From: Deltaproteobacteria bacterium
GTDB lineage: Bacteria > Myxococcota_A > Polyangia > Polyangiales > Ga0077539
DNA length: 64,000 nucleotides
Assembly: GCA_947477565.1 (NCBI GenBank)
Contig: CANJUR010000013.1
Span: forward strand, 21,631 to 85,630
Direction: 5' to 3'
Below the pieces are notes generated by a model. The model worked only from the letters and a program-made list of their open reading frames with translations. It did not search any database and had not been told where the DNA came from. Position numbers and translations under genes: made by a program. Positions within the stretch are counted from its first letter, which is position 1. Each line of letters begins with the position of its first letter. Shown here piece by piece: positions 20,171 through 29,053 of the stretch.

Positions 20171-21372
20171 CGGCCCGACGATCGGTACGATCGCGGCACC
20201 CGACGGGAGATCGCGGTGAGCACTTCGTAGGGAATAGTGCCCACCCGCCGGGCGATCTCCTCGGCGCGGATCACGTCAAAGCCCCCGGCGCCGCGCTGCG
20301 AGCCGAGGAGCACCGCCTCGTCGCCCACCACGACACCCGACATTCGCGCGAGGTCGGTCACATCGACCGTGGTCATATCCATCGAGACGTTGCCCACCAC
20401 CCGGCAGCGCCGGCCCTGAATCAACACCTCCGCATCCGACGAGAGCCGCCGGAAGAAACCGTCAGCGTACCCCACCGGCAACGTCGCGATCACCGACGTG
20501 CGGCCGCAGCGCCACGCGCCTGCATAGCCCACGGGCGAACCCGCCAGGAGCTCCCGCAGCGCGATGACCTCCGTACGAAGGCGCATGGCCGGCAGCAGCC
20601 CCGGCGCTGCGTGCGGAAACGGCGTCACCCCGTAGAGAGCCACGCCCACGCGCACGAGGTCGAGACGCGTCTCGGGCATCCGAAACGCCGCCGCGCTCGC
20701 CGCCGCGTGGATCACCCCCGGAACGATGCCCGCCCGCCCGCACAACGCCCGCGCTTCCTCGAAGCGTCGCAACTGCGTCGTCGTGAAGCTCGGATCGTCG
20801 CAATCCGCGTTGGCGAAGTGCGTCATGAGGCCCTCCACCACCACGTGCGGCATCTGCACGATCGCATCGAGAAACGCAGGGAGGGCCGCGAGCGTGACGC
20901 CTAAGCGACCCATTCCCGTGTCGATTTTCAGGTGCACCCGCACCGGCGCGTGCGACCGCGCGGCGGCCAGCGCTGGAAGCTGCGAAGCGTCGTGGATCAC
21001 CGGCGTCAACCGAGCTTCGAGGGCCGCGCCGAGCCCGTCGCCGTAGTGCCCGGACATCACCAGGATGGGGAGCGCCACGCCGGCGTCACGCAACTCGAGG
21101 CCCTCCTCGACCAGCGCGACGCACAGTCCGTCGATGCCAGCGGCCTCGAGCGCGCACGCCACCGGGATCACCCCGTGTCCGTACGCGTCGGCCTTCACCA
21201 CAGCGTAAACCTGCGGCGGGATTTCGCGGTCTTCGGCCACCAGCGCACGGATGACGGCGAGGTTGTGCGCGACCGCCGGGAGGTCTACCTCGGAACGCGT
21301 CGGACGGTGCGCCACCCCAGCGTCCGCGCGCGACGAGACCACCACGCGCAGCGTCGGCCCCGCGTCGCTCAC
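20167..21372 (-). CDS. alr: Alanine racemase
   Basis: A PLP-dependent, fold-type III racemase of 401 aa that makes D-alanine for peptidoglycan. The PLP lysine is Lys60 (YAVVKADAYGHG). The catalytic tyrosine from the partner subunit aligns with Tyr283 (SPVGYAGAW, equivalent to Tyr265 of the Geobacillus enzyme), and GYADG (301-305) and VSMD follow as in the family. I chose the GTG at 21372, which overlaps the upstream stop as GTGA. Upstream in-frame starts would lie inside the 86-aa gene. It is the second gene of the operon ending in mlaE-mlaF. Confidence 0.95.
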   Translation of the reverse strand: MSDAGPTLRVVVSSRADAGVAHRPTRSEVDLPAVAHNLAVIRALVAEDREIPPQVYAVVKADAYGHGVIPVACALEAAGIDGLCVALVEEGLELRDAGVALPILVMSGHYGDGLGAALEARLTPVIHDASQLPALAAARSHAPVRVHLKIDTGMGRLGVTLAALPAFLDAIVQMPHVVVEGLMTHFANADCDDPSFTTTQLRRFEEARALCGRAGIVPGVIHAAASAAAFRMPETRLDLVRVGVALYGVTPFPHAAPGLLPAMRLRTEVIALRELLAGSPVGYAGAWRCGRTSVIATLPVGYADGFFRRLSSDAEVLIQGRRCRVVGNVSMDMTTVDVTDLARMSGVVVGDEAVLLGSQRGAGGFDVIRAEEIARRVGTIPYEVLTAISRRVPRSYRSSGR

Positions 21373-21629
21373 CCGACCTCGTGAACCTTGTAGCTCGTCA
21401 CGATCGGCGAGCGCTCCATGACGCGGTGGATCCATTGAGTGTCGCGCGCCGCGACCGCGACCAGGCGTAGTTCGGCGCCGTCCTTCGGCTCTGCGATCTT
21501 GCCGAACCCGACGGCGAGCGCCTCTTCCGGGGTCATGATTTGCGCCTGCGTCTCGCGCAGCGTCTCGTCGGAGAGCAGGGTCGAAGGGTCACTGCCGGCC
21601 ACCAGGTGACACTCGAAGATGTGCATCAT
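21369..21629 (-). CDS. Small conserved-looking protein, unknown function (86 aa)
   Basis: A compact soluble protein beginning MMHIFECHLVAGSD and containing a Pro/Glu-rich EEALAVGFGKIAEPKD segment and a C-terminal IHRVMERSPIVTSYKVHEVG. No family is recognised. It is the first gene of a four-gene unit (this gene, alr, mlaE, mlaF) and overlaps alr by GTGA, so it is very probably expressed. Position and coupling suggest a role with alr or envelope biogenesis, but this is inference only. The second Met is an equally possible start. Confidence 0.7.
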   Translation of the reverse strand: MMHIFECHLVAGSDPSTLLSDETLRETQAQIMTPEEALAVGFGKIAEPKDGAELRLVAVAARDTQWIHRVMERSPIVTSYKVHEVG

Positions 21630-21662
21630 GGGCCGGGACTATCGCACGGCGCGCCGGGCCGT

Positions 21663-23552
21663 TCACGCCCGCCCAGCGTCGTCTACGAACGCACGAAACC
21701 ACGTCTCCAACACAAGCAGTGTCCAGAGCCGGTCGGCGCCTCCACGGCCCGCATCGAGGTCGGCGAAGAGAGCCTCTACCGCCACCGGGGAGAGCACCCC
21801 GCGGGCGCGGGCGGTCTGGTCGAGCAACAGATCGCGCGCCATCGCGCCGAGGTCGCGGGTCATCCAGCGGGTGAGCGGCAGCCCGAAGCCACGCTTGCTG
21901 CGCTGCAAGATCTCCCGCGGCACGAGGTCATCGACGGCCTTGCGCAGTAGGTGTTTGCCCCGCCATCGCACCTGCACAGCGGAAGGCAGCCGAGCCGCGA
22001 ACTCCACCACCGCGGTGTCGAGGAAGGGGCAGCGCACCTCCAGGGCGTGGGACATCGCGGCGATGTCCACCTTCGCGTTGATGTCGTCGGGCAGGTAGGT
22101 CTGGAAATCGAGATCGAGCAGGCGTCGCAGACAGTCCGGCGCACGGCTCACAGCGAGCGAATCCGCGAAGCGACGCAGCGTCGTCCGAGGGTCCACCGCT
22201 GCCATTGCGGGACCGTAAAGGCGCTGCTTGTCCATTGCCGAGAAGTGACCCAGCAGCGCCAGATATCGCCCCGCCTCGCCCTCATCCAGCGAGCGAGCGA
22301 GATCGACCACATCGGGGTGAATCGCCCGCCCCATGAAGCCCAGCGCAGCCTGCACGAGCGGCTGCACCCGCGTCGGCAGGCGATCGAACGCAGAGGCCAG
22401 CCGCGCGGGGTTGTAGCGCTTGTAACCCGCGAAGTTTTCGTCGCTCGCGTCGCCGGAGAGAGCAACGGTGACGTGCGCGCGGGTCATTCGCGCGAGGTAC
22501 CAGGTGGCGACGGCGCTGCTGTCACCGAAGGGCTCGCCGTGGTGATCGACAATCTCGCGGAGCACCGTGGTCATCTCCGGCGCGACCACCAGTTCGTGGT
22601 GATCGGTGCCGTATCGGGTCGCCACCAGGCGCGCATATTCCAACTCGCTGTCGTCCGCGTCCGGGAACCCGATGGAGAAGGTCTTCACCGGGCGCGTCGA
22701 GGCGCGCGCCATCAGCGCCACGATCACCGAACTATCGACGCCACCCGACAGAAATGCTCCCAGCGGCACATCCGCCACCATCCGGCGTCGCACCGCCCCG
22801 TCGAGCAGTCCGCGAAGCTCACGCGCGAGATCGTCCTCGGACCCACTGACGGTCTCCCCGCAGGGGCGGCTCCAGTAGCGCTGCGGAAAGGGCTCGGCGC
22901 CCGGCGCGATCACCGCGAGGGTCGCAGGAGGGAGCTTGAAGATCCCGCGGTACACCGTGCGCGGCGCGGGCACGTATTGGAGCGAGAGGTACTCATCGAC
23001 GGCGCTCAGATCGACCGCGGGCCGCTCGTCAGGAAAAGCCCGCACCAGTGCGTGCAACTCGGAAGCAAAGGCGAGTCCCCGGCGCGTTCGGCGGTAGAAG
23101 AGCGGTTTCTTGCCGCTACGATCGCGCGCAAGCACCAGCACCCGGCGGCGGGCGTCCCACAGCGCGAGTGCGAACATCCCGTGGATGCGCTGCACGAAGC
23201 CCTCCCCCAGGTCTTCCCATAGGTGAAGAACCACTTCGCTGTCGGAGCGCGAGCGCAGCGTGTGGCCCTTCGCGACGAGGTCGGCGCGGATGGGCTCGAA
23301 GTCGTAGATCTCGCCGTTGATCACCCCGGTGACGGCGCCGTCCTCGTTGGCGATTGGCTGGTTGCCGTCAGCGCTCAGGTCGATGATGGACAGTCGCCGA
23401 TGACCGAGCACCACGCCCGCCGCGCGCCAGATTCCCTCGGCGTCGGGACCCCGGTGCGCAATGGCATCGAGCATCCGCTTCACCGCGGCATCGTCGTCGG
23501 GGTGCACCCCGGCGCTCGCGTCGTCAGCCATGAACCCGGCGATGCCGCACAT
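21663..23552 (-). CDS. asnB: Asparagine synthase (glutamine-hydrolysing), AsnB type
   Basis: A 629-aa enzyme that amidates aspartate, or in polysaccharide loci often another carboxylate, using glutamine and ATP. The N-terminal class II glutaminase domain begins MCGIAG, with Cys2 as the nucleophile and HRGPD and GVINGEIYD. The synthetase domain has the ATP pyrophosphatase P-loop SGGVDSS (269-275) and ALSGDASDENFAGYKRY. The ATG at 23552 is set by the need for Cys2; an upstream extension is open but not family-like. It sits at the edge of the polysaccharide locus, divergent from the GT-C-like gene, which favours a role in sugar amidation over bulk asparagine supply. Confidence 0.93.
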   Translation of the reverse strand: MCGIAGFMADDASAGVHPDDDAAVKRMLDAIAHRGPDAEGIWRAAGVVLGHRRLSIIDLSADGNQPIANEDGAVTGVINGEIYDFEPIRADLVAKGHTLRSRSDSEVVLHLWEDLGEGFVQRIHGMFALALWDARRRVLVLARDRSGKKPLFYRRTRRGLAFASELHALVRAFPDERPAVDLSAVDEYLSLQYVPAPRTVYRGIFKLPPATLAVIAPGAEPFPQRYWSRPCGETVSGSEDDLARELRGLLDGAVRRRMVADVPLGAFLSGGVDSSVIVALMARASTRPVKTFSIGFPDADDSELEYARLVATRYGTDHHELVVAPEMTTVLREIVDHHGEPFGDSSAVATWYLARMTRAHVTVALSGDASDENFAGYKRYNPARLASAFDRLPTRVQPLVQAALGFMGRAIHPDVVDLARSLDEGEAGRYLALLGHFSAMDKQRLYGPAMAAVDPRTTLRRFADSLAVSRAPDCLRRLLDLDFQTYLPDDINAKVDIAAMSHALEVRCPFLDTAVVEFAARLPSAVQVRWRGKHLLRKAVDDLVPREILQRSKRGFGLPLTRWMTRDLGAMARDLLLDQTARARGVLSPVAVEALFADLDAGRGGADRLWTLLVLETWFRAFVDDAGRA

Positions 23553-23742
23553 AGAAGTTGCCCGTCGGCTACCACCGCGGAGCGCCCCGCGGCAACAGCC
23601 CGCGTCTCCACTCGAGTTCGGACTCGGCTCACGGAAGCCGATCTTCGTTGATCTCCACGCCGCGCGATCTCCGAGAGAGTGTTGACGCGTCCAGCGCCCC
23701 CGGTGCATGTGGGACGCCCCCTCGAAACTTCAGGGAGATTCG

Positions 23743-25632
23743 ATGATTCCAGCGCCTGCCGCATGGCTTCTGCAGTTCGTTCTGGTGTCCGCTGCAGCGT
23801 GGATCACATTGCACGATGACGCCTTCGCCCGCCTCTGTGCCGGACGTGCGATGTACCCCGCCGCGGCGCTGCTCTTCGCAGGTCTCGCGGGCCTAGCCAG
23901 AAGCCGTCTACGAGCACGCTCCGCGGGCACTCCGGTCGCCGGGACAGACCTCCACTGGCTCACTCTGCCCGCTGCCATCGCGTTGTTCATGGTGCCCCTC
24001 GCAGACGCATGGGGATCACTGCGATCGCACGGAGCGTTCGTCGGCGGAGTGCTCCCGTACAGCGACGCAGGGGACTACCTCAATGGCGCGCTGGGCTTGC
24101 TCGCAAACGGCACTCTCGACGCATGGAACAGCCGCCGACCCCTCAACGCTGCGCTCCTTGCCCTGCGTCTCGGCCTGGCCGACGGCGACCTTCAGGCGGC
24201 GCTCGTCACGCAGGCCATCGTGCTCGCGGCCTCGTCGTGGCTCGCCGCGCGGGCCATCGCACGCGACCTCGGATGGGCCGCGGGCGCCATTCTCCTCGGA
24301 GGAATGCTCACTTTTGGAGGAATCTTCGTCGCCACGACGATGAGCGAATCGCTCGGGCTTTCGCTCGGCGCGCTCGCACTCGCAACGCTCTGGCACTCGG
24401 CTCGCGACCGTGAGCGATGGCGTCTGGCGCTTGGCTTCCTCACCCTCACGGCGGCGCTGCAAGCGCGCTCCGGGCCGATGTTCGTTCTGCCTGCGCTCGT
24501 CGGATGGGCGACGCTCTCGCTCCACGACCGCGCCGAGACTGGACGGCGGTGGTGTCCGCGCAACCTCGCCGTGGCGCTTCTGGGCGTCGCCGGAGGCGCA
24601 GCACTCAACGCGCTTCTCACGCGGGTACACCACGGCGCAACAGGCGGCGGGCAGGCGAACTTCTCGTACACGCTCTATGGAATCGTCGTAGGCGGCAAAG
24701 GGTGGGAGCAAGCCTGGGCTGACTTCCCGGTGGTTCGCGCGATGCCCGAACCCGAGGGCGCCGCGTTTATCTACAAGCATGCGCTCGCGCACCTGCAGGC
24801 TCATCCGGGCGACCTTGCGCTCGGCCTGTTTCGCAACGTCGAGTGCCTGGTCTTCTCCTGGACCGAGCAGGCCAGCGGCGACGCCCTCGCGCATCACCCC
24901 GCAGCGCAATGGGCGGTTGGCGTGGCGGTCGCAATCGCGGCCACGGTCGCGATCCGCGCCCTGCTTCGCGCTCACCCCAACGACGCCTCGCTGACCCTCG
25001 TGGCGGCCGCTGGAGCGGGCATCGTCGCCTCCGTGCCCGTGATCTACATCGACGGGCGGGAGCGAGTGTTCGCGGCGGCGTTTCCTTTCGCTGTCGCGGG
25101 AGTGGCGTACGCTCTGGCATCGGTATCCCGCGCGGTCGCCGCGGCCCCCGCGGATGCGAGCGAACACGCCTCTCTCGGCGCGATGCCAGCGACCCTATCG
25201 GCACTGCTCCTGCTGGGAGCGCTTCTGGGCGTACCGGCGGTGCGAGCGGTGCTCCCTGAGACCCCCGTCGCTCACATCGTGCGATGCGCGCGCGGGCACG
25301 GCGTGACCCTCTGGACGCGCTACATCCCCGCGGCGATCACCCTTGTGGATGACCCTTCGGCGCTCGCAGTCCCGCGTGAAAGCGTCGTGGCCTTTCGCCG
25401 CGCGATCTACCGGGATCCCAACCTCGGCACCAACGATCTCGGCGCAGCGCTCACGGCGCTCCCAGCCGGCACGGAGCTCACGCTGGCCTTCGATCTCATC
25501 TCCCGGAGGCTCGATTACTACGCATCTTCGCCCCTGATGCTCCGGCGCGACGGCGCGACCCTCGATGCGTGCGTGACCCCAGCGACGACCGACGCCCGGA
25601 CGGTGCAGTTCGTCGCGGAGCGCGTCCGATGA
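23743..25632 (+). CDS. Polytopic membrane protein, probable GT-C-type glycosyltransferase
   Basis: A 629-aa integral membrane protein with about ten or more hydrophobic helices in residues 1-500 and a soluble C-terminal domain of about 120 residues. An acidic pair follows an early helix in the first large loop (VLPYSDAGDYLNG), as in lipid-phosphosugar-dependent GT-C enzymes, which use such an Asp near the membrane surface. No named family can be fixed. The ATG at 23743 is preceded by AGGGAG at 6 nt. It is the first gene of a forward three-gene unit, and its stop overlaps the next start by ATGA. Transfer to lipid-linked glycans is the best guess. Confidence 0.75.
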   Translation: MIPAPAAWLLQFVLVSAAAWITLHDDAFARLCAGRAMYPAAALLFAGLAGLARSRLRARSAGTPVAGTDLHWLTLPAAIALFMVPLADAWGSLRSHGAFVGGVLPYSDAGDYLNGALGLLANGTLDAWNSRRPLNAALLALRLGLADGDLQAALVTQAIVLAASSWLAARAIARDLGWAAGAILLGGMLTFGGIFVATTMSESLGLSLGALALATLWHSARDRERWRLALGFLTLTAALQARSGPMFVLPALVGWATLSLHDRAETGRRWCPRNLAVALLGVAGGAALNALLTRVHHGATGGGQANFSYTLYGIVVGGKGWEQAWADFPVVRAMPEPEGAAFIYKHALAHLQAHPGDLALGLFRNVECLVFSWTEQASGDALAHHPAAQWAVGVAVAIAATVAIRALLRAHPNDASLTLVAAAGAGIVASVPVIYIDGRERVFAAAFPFAVAGVAYALASVSRAVAAAPADASEHASLGAMPATLSALLLLGALLGVPAVRAVLPETPVAHIVRCARGHGVTLWTRYIPAAITLVDDPSALAVPRESVVAFRRAIYRDPNLGTNDLGAALTALPAGTELTLAFDLISRRLDYYASSPLMLRRDGATLDACVTPATTDARTVQFVAERVR

Positions 25633-26801
25633 GTGCGCAGGTCGCCCGGATCGTTTTCTTCATCAACTCCCTTGAGCAGGGGGGCGCCGAGCGGCAGTTC
25701 ACAGAACTCATCGCACGCCTCGATCGCACGCGCTTCGACCCGCTCCTCGTCACTTGCACGCGACGCCCCGGCATCGCGCTACCGCTGCCACCGGAGAAGG
25801 TATTTTCTCTCGATTCGCCGATGTTTCCTTCGCCGGCCGGGGTCTGGCGACTGGGGCGAATTCTCGCTGAGGCCGCGCCAGACATCGTGCACACCAGCAA
25901 GGGGTGGGAAAACGTGATCGGCCGGGCGATCGCCCGGCTTCGGCGGGTTCCGCACGTGGTGGCGACGGTGTGCACTCTCGCCGCGGGCATCCCGTTCTCG
26001 CAGAGACTCTCCGAGCGTCTCACGGCCACCATGGCCGACGTGCACATCGTCAACTCGAGGGGCATCAAGGACATGCTCGTCGGTGACTTGAACTTCGACG
26101 CCCAGACGGTCGTCGTCATCGAGAACGGCGTAGACCTCGAGCGTTTTCGACCCTTCGACGAAGCCTCTCGTCGGGCAGAACGACAGCGCCGGGGCCTCGA
26201 TGGAGCCCCTCTCCTGGTGATGTCCGGGAGAATCTCACCGGAGAAAAACCAACTTTCCCTCGTGCGCGCGCTCCGCCGCATGAAGGCCGACGGCGTCCTG
26301 CCCAGCGATCTCCGCATCGCCCTCGCGGGGCGCGACTCGCTTCTCTTTTACGGACGGCGGGTGCGTGCCGAAGCGCGCCTGGCCCGCGTCGGCGATCATC
26401 TCGTTCCGCTCGGCGCCATCGGGGACATCGAGTCACTCGTGGCCGCTGCGGATGGGGTGATTCTCCCGTCGGTGTTCGAGGGGCTCCCCAACGCGGTCAT
26501 CGAGGCCATGGCTTGCGGAATACCCGCGATCGTCTCGCAGGCTGCCAACGCCGACCGGATGATCACCGACGGCGTGGAGGGTCTCGTCACGGCCACGCAC
26601 GACCCCGAGGGGATCGACCGGGTATTGCGGCGCTTTGTGGCCCTCGACGACGCAGCGCGAAAGGCGATGGGGGCCCGCGGCCGAGCGCACGCGGAACGGA
26701 GATTCACGATGGCGCGCATGGTTTCCGAGACCGAAGAGGTCTACGAGGGCTTACTTCGCGGGGGTCCGCGGACGTTGACCGATCTCCGACGGGGTCCGTA
26801 G
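25629..26801 (+). CDS. Glycosyltransferase family 4 (GT-B fold)
   Basis: A 390-aa retaining GT4 enzyme that would add a sugar to a growing surface glycan on the cytoplasmic side. It has the N-terminal SLEQGGAERQ, the core VIENGVDLERFRP, MSGRISPEKNQ and the donor-binding EX7E-type segment PSVFEGLPNAVIEAMACGIPAI. ATGA overlap with the preceding GT-C-like gene shows coupling. It closely parallels the GT4 gene on the opposite strand at 27.9-29.1 kb (same motif layout), so the two may be paralogues acting on successive sugars. Confidence 0.93.
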   Translation: MSAQVARIVFFINSLEQGGAERQFTELIARLDRTRFDPLLVTCTRRPGIALPLPPEKVFSLDSPMFPSPAGVWRLGRILAEAAPDIVHTSKGWENVIGRAIARLRRVPHVVATVCTLAAGIPFSQRLSERLTATMADVHIVNSRGIKDMLVGDLNFDAQTVVVIENGVDLERFRPFDEASRRAERQRRGLDGAPLLVMSGRISPEKNQLSLVRALRRMKADGVLPSDLRIALAGRDSLLFYGRRVRAEARLARVGDHLVPLGAIGDIESLVAAADGVILPSVFEGLPNAVIEAMACGIPAIVSQAANADRMITDGVEGLVTATHDPEGIDRVLRRFVALDDAARKAMGARGRAHAERRFTMARMVSETEEVYEGLLRGGPRTLTDLRRGP

Positions 26802-26815
26802 GATTCGCCGCCCCG

Positions 26816-27799
26816 ATGCACGTCAATGGCCTGGAACGTTACGTTTGTCCCACCTGCAAGGTCGCTCTTTCGCTCACCGCTCCCGCCGAGGAGGAGGTGC
26901 TCGAAGGGTCTCTACGCTGCTCGCGATGCGCCGCGGAGTATCCAGTGCGCGATGGGATTCCCCGCTTCGCGCCGGCAGACAATTACGCTGCGAGCTTCGG
27001 CTGGCAATGGAACCGTTTCGCGCGCACGCAACTCGATTCGCAGACGGGTCTCGGACTCACGGCGAAGCGCTTCTGGGCAGAGACGCGATGGGCGACCGAT
27101 CTGTCTGGGCAGACCGTGCTCGAGGCGGGTTCCGGCGCGGGCCGATTCACCGAGGTACTGGCGACGACCGGAGCGCGGGTATTTACCTTCGACTACAGCG
27201 CTGCAGTCGATGCGAACCGACGCTCCAACGCGAAGCACTCGCAGATCGATTTCGCGCAGGCGAGCATCTTTGAGATTCCCTACCGTTCCGCGAGCTTCGA
27301 CAAGGTGCTGTGCCTGGGAGTGATTCAGCACACGCCTTCGCCGAGAGCGGCAGTGCGCGCCCTCGCGGAAGCCGTAAAACCCGGTGGCGAACTCGTATTC
27401 GACTGTTACCCAATCAACCCGCTGACGGTTTTTCGGGGCAAGTACCTCCTCCGCCTCGCCACCGCCGGGAAGAATCCCGAAAGGCTATTCCCCTGGGTCG
27501 AGCGGTGGTTCTCGTTCTGGTACGGGGCGCTCGGCCGCGCACGTGCGGTCGCCGGCGACCCTGCGCTGTATCTGTCCGACCTCGTGGGCGTTTGCGACTA
27601 TCGCCACGAGCTCAAAGACATTCCCGATGACGTTCTCCGCGAGATGGCGCTGCTCGACACCTACGACATGCTCGCGCCCCGGTACGACAAGCCCCAGCGC
27701 CGCGCCACACTGACGCGTTGGATGCAGGAAGACGGCCTCGTCGATATTGAAGTGACCCCGGGCTACAACGGCTTCGAGGCGCGCGGCCGAAAGCGCTGA
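26816..27799 (+). CDS. SAM-dependent methyltransferase with N-terminal zinc ribbon
   Basis: A 327-aa protein with a Trm112-like zinc-ribbon N-terminus: CPTC at about 10-13 and CSRC at about 34-37, followed by YPVRDGIPRF. A class I methyltransferase domain follows, with motif I LEAGSGAGRF, acidic FDYS, and LGVIQHTPSP as motif IV/V. Such zinc-ribbon methyltransferases are common in polysaccharide loci, where they methylate sugars. The ATG lies 14 bp after the GT4 stop. The downstream neighbour converges 102 bp away. Confidence 0.88.
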   Translation: MHVNGLERYVCPTCKVALSLTAPAEEEVLEGSLRCSRCAAEYPVRDGIPRFAPADNYAASFGWQWNRFARTQLDSQTGLGLTAKRFWAETRWATDLSGQTVLEAGSGAGRFTEVLATTGARVFTFDYSAAVDANRRSNAKHSQIDFAQASIFEIPYRSASFDKVLCLGVIQHTPSPRAAVRALAEAVKPGGELVFDCYPINPLTVFRGKYLLRLATAGKNPERLFPWVERWFSFWYGALGRARAVAGDPALYLSDLVGVCDYRHELKDIPDDVLREMALLDTYDMLAPRYDKPQRRATLTRWMQEDGLVDIEVTPGYNGFEARGRKR

Positions 27800-27901
27800 A
27801 TCCGCCTTCCTCCGAGGCGCTGCAAACGATCGACGCCCACCGGCAGCGCCCCGCGAACGACATCCCGTGGACGGCATTCTGGGCGTTCGACGAAGATGAC
27901 G

Positions 27902-29053
27902 TCAGGGTGTCGGCGGGCGGTCGAGTACCCGCGACCAAACAGATTCCATCCGCGCGACCATCGCTTCGACAGTGAAGCTCTCGACGCGCGCCCGGGCGGT
28001 GCGACCGAGGTGCTCTCTCGCCACGTCATCAAGCGCGAAAAAACGTGAGATGGCTTCGGCGATACAGCGCGCATCAACGCCCGCTGCGCGAACGCCGTCG
28101 ATGCCATCGCGCACCACGACGTCGCGATCGGCGCCCGGCGAGACCACCACGGGAGTGCCGCACGCCATCGCTTCGAGCACAGCGTTCGACATGCCCTCGT
28201 AGTGAGAGACGAGCACCGCGCCATCGGCCGCACCGAGCAAAGACTCCGGCTCGCGCACGCTGCCGAGAAAGCGCACGACGCCGCGAAGGCCCAACGCCTC
28301 GATGCGTCGATCGAGGGTTTCCCGTAGCGCCGCGTCCGGGGCGTGCCCCGCGAAGAGCACCGTCGCGTTGGGGGGCAAAGCACCCGCGCCGCGCAGCAAA
28401 CCCAACGCCTCGACGATCCCCGGATGGTTCTTCTCGGCGGTGACCCTTGCCATCACGACGAGGGTCGGACCGTTCAACGACCAGCGCGTCCGCGAAGCAT
28501 CTCGTTCTGCCCGGTCTAGCGGGCGAAAGCGCCGGACATCGATACCATTGGGAATCACGTCGATCGCATCGGCCGGATACCCCGCCCGGCGCGTCAATTG
28601 GTCACGAATACCGACGGAATTGACCACCAGCGCATGCGTCCACGGGCGAGACAGGCGCTCCAGGGTCACATCGCGGCGATCAGGGATTCCCGCGAGAACG
28701 GATGAGACCACGCGCCGCCCACCGGTCATCCGAGCCGCGACGCACGCATAGAAGTTGAGCAGTCCGCCAAAGGAGTGAACCACCTCGATGCGCTCGCGAA
28801 CCATGATTCGTGCGAGTCGCACACCCGTCATGGGCGTCGATGCGTCGGCAGAGCGCAGATCATGGATTCGTGTCGAATCGAGTTGCAGGCCATATTCATC
28901 AGTCGGGTCGCAGAGAGCGACGATCGGCATCCAGCGGTCGCGGTCGATGCCGGCCACGATCTCGATGAGTTGCCGCTCGGCACCCCCGCGACGCAGCGAG
29001 GTGATTGCCAACAACACTGGCGTTGGAGCACCTCGACCCGATTCGCTGCTCAT
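27902..29053 (-). CDS. Glycosyltransferase family 4 (GT-B fold)
   Basis: A 383-aa GT4 enzyme and the last gene of the seven-gene minus-strand polysaccharide operon. N-terminal SLRRGGAERQLIEI, VIPNGIDVRRFRP, MARVTAEKNHPG and the C-terminal donor site SHYEGMSNAVLEAMACGTPVV are typical. The ATG at 29053 overlaps the preceding stop as ATGA; an in-frame ATG 18 bp further upstream would lie inside the upstream gene. Sugar specificity cannot be read from the sequence. Confidence 0.92.
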   Translation of the reverse strand: MSSESGRGAPTPVLLAITSLRRGGAERQLIEIVAGIDRDRWMPIVALCDPTDEYGLQLDSTRIHDLRSADASTPMTGVRLARIMVRERIEVVHSFGGLLNFYACVAARMTGGRRVVSSVLAGIPDRRDVTLERLSRPWTHALVVNSVGIRDQLTRRAGYPADAIDVIPNGIDVRRFRPLDRAERDASRTRWSLNGPTLVVMARVTAEKNHPGIVEALGLLRGAGALPPNATVLFAGHAPDAALRETLDRRIEALGLRGVVRFLGSVREPESLLGAADGAVLVSHYEGMSNAVLEAMACGTPVVVSPGADRDVVVRDGIDGVRAAGVDARCIAEAISRFFALDDVAREHLGRTARARVESFTVEAMVARMESVWSRVLDRPPTP

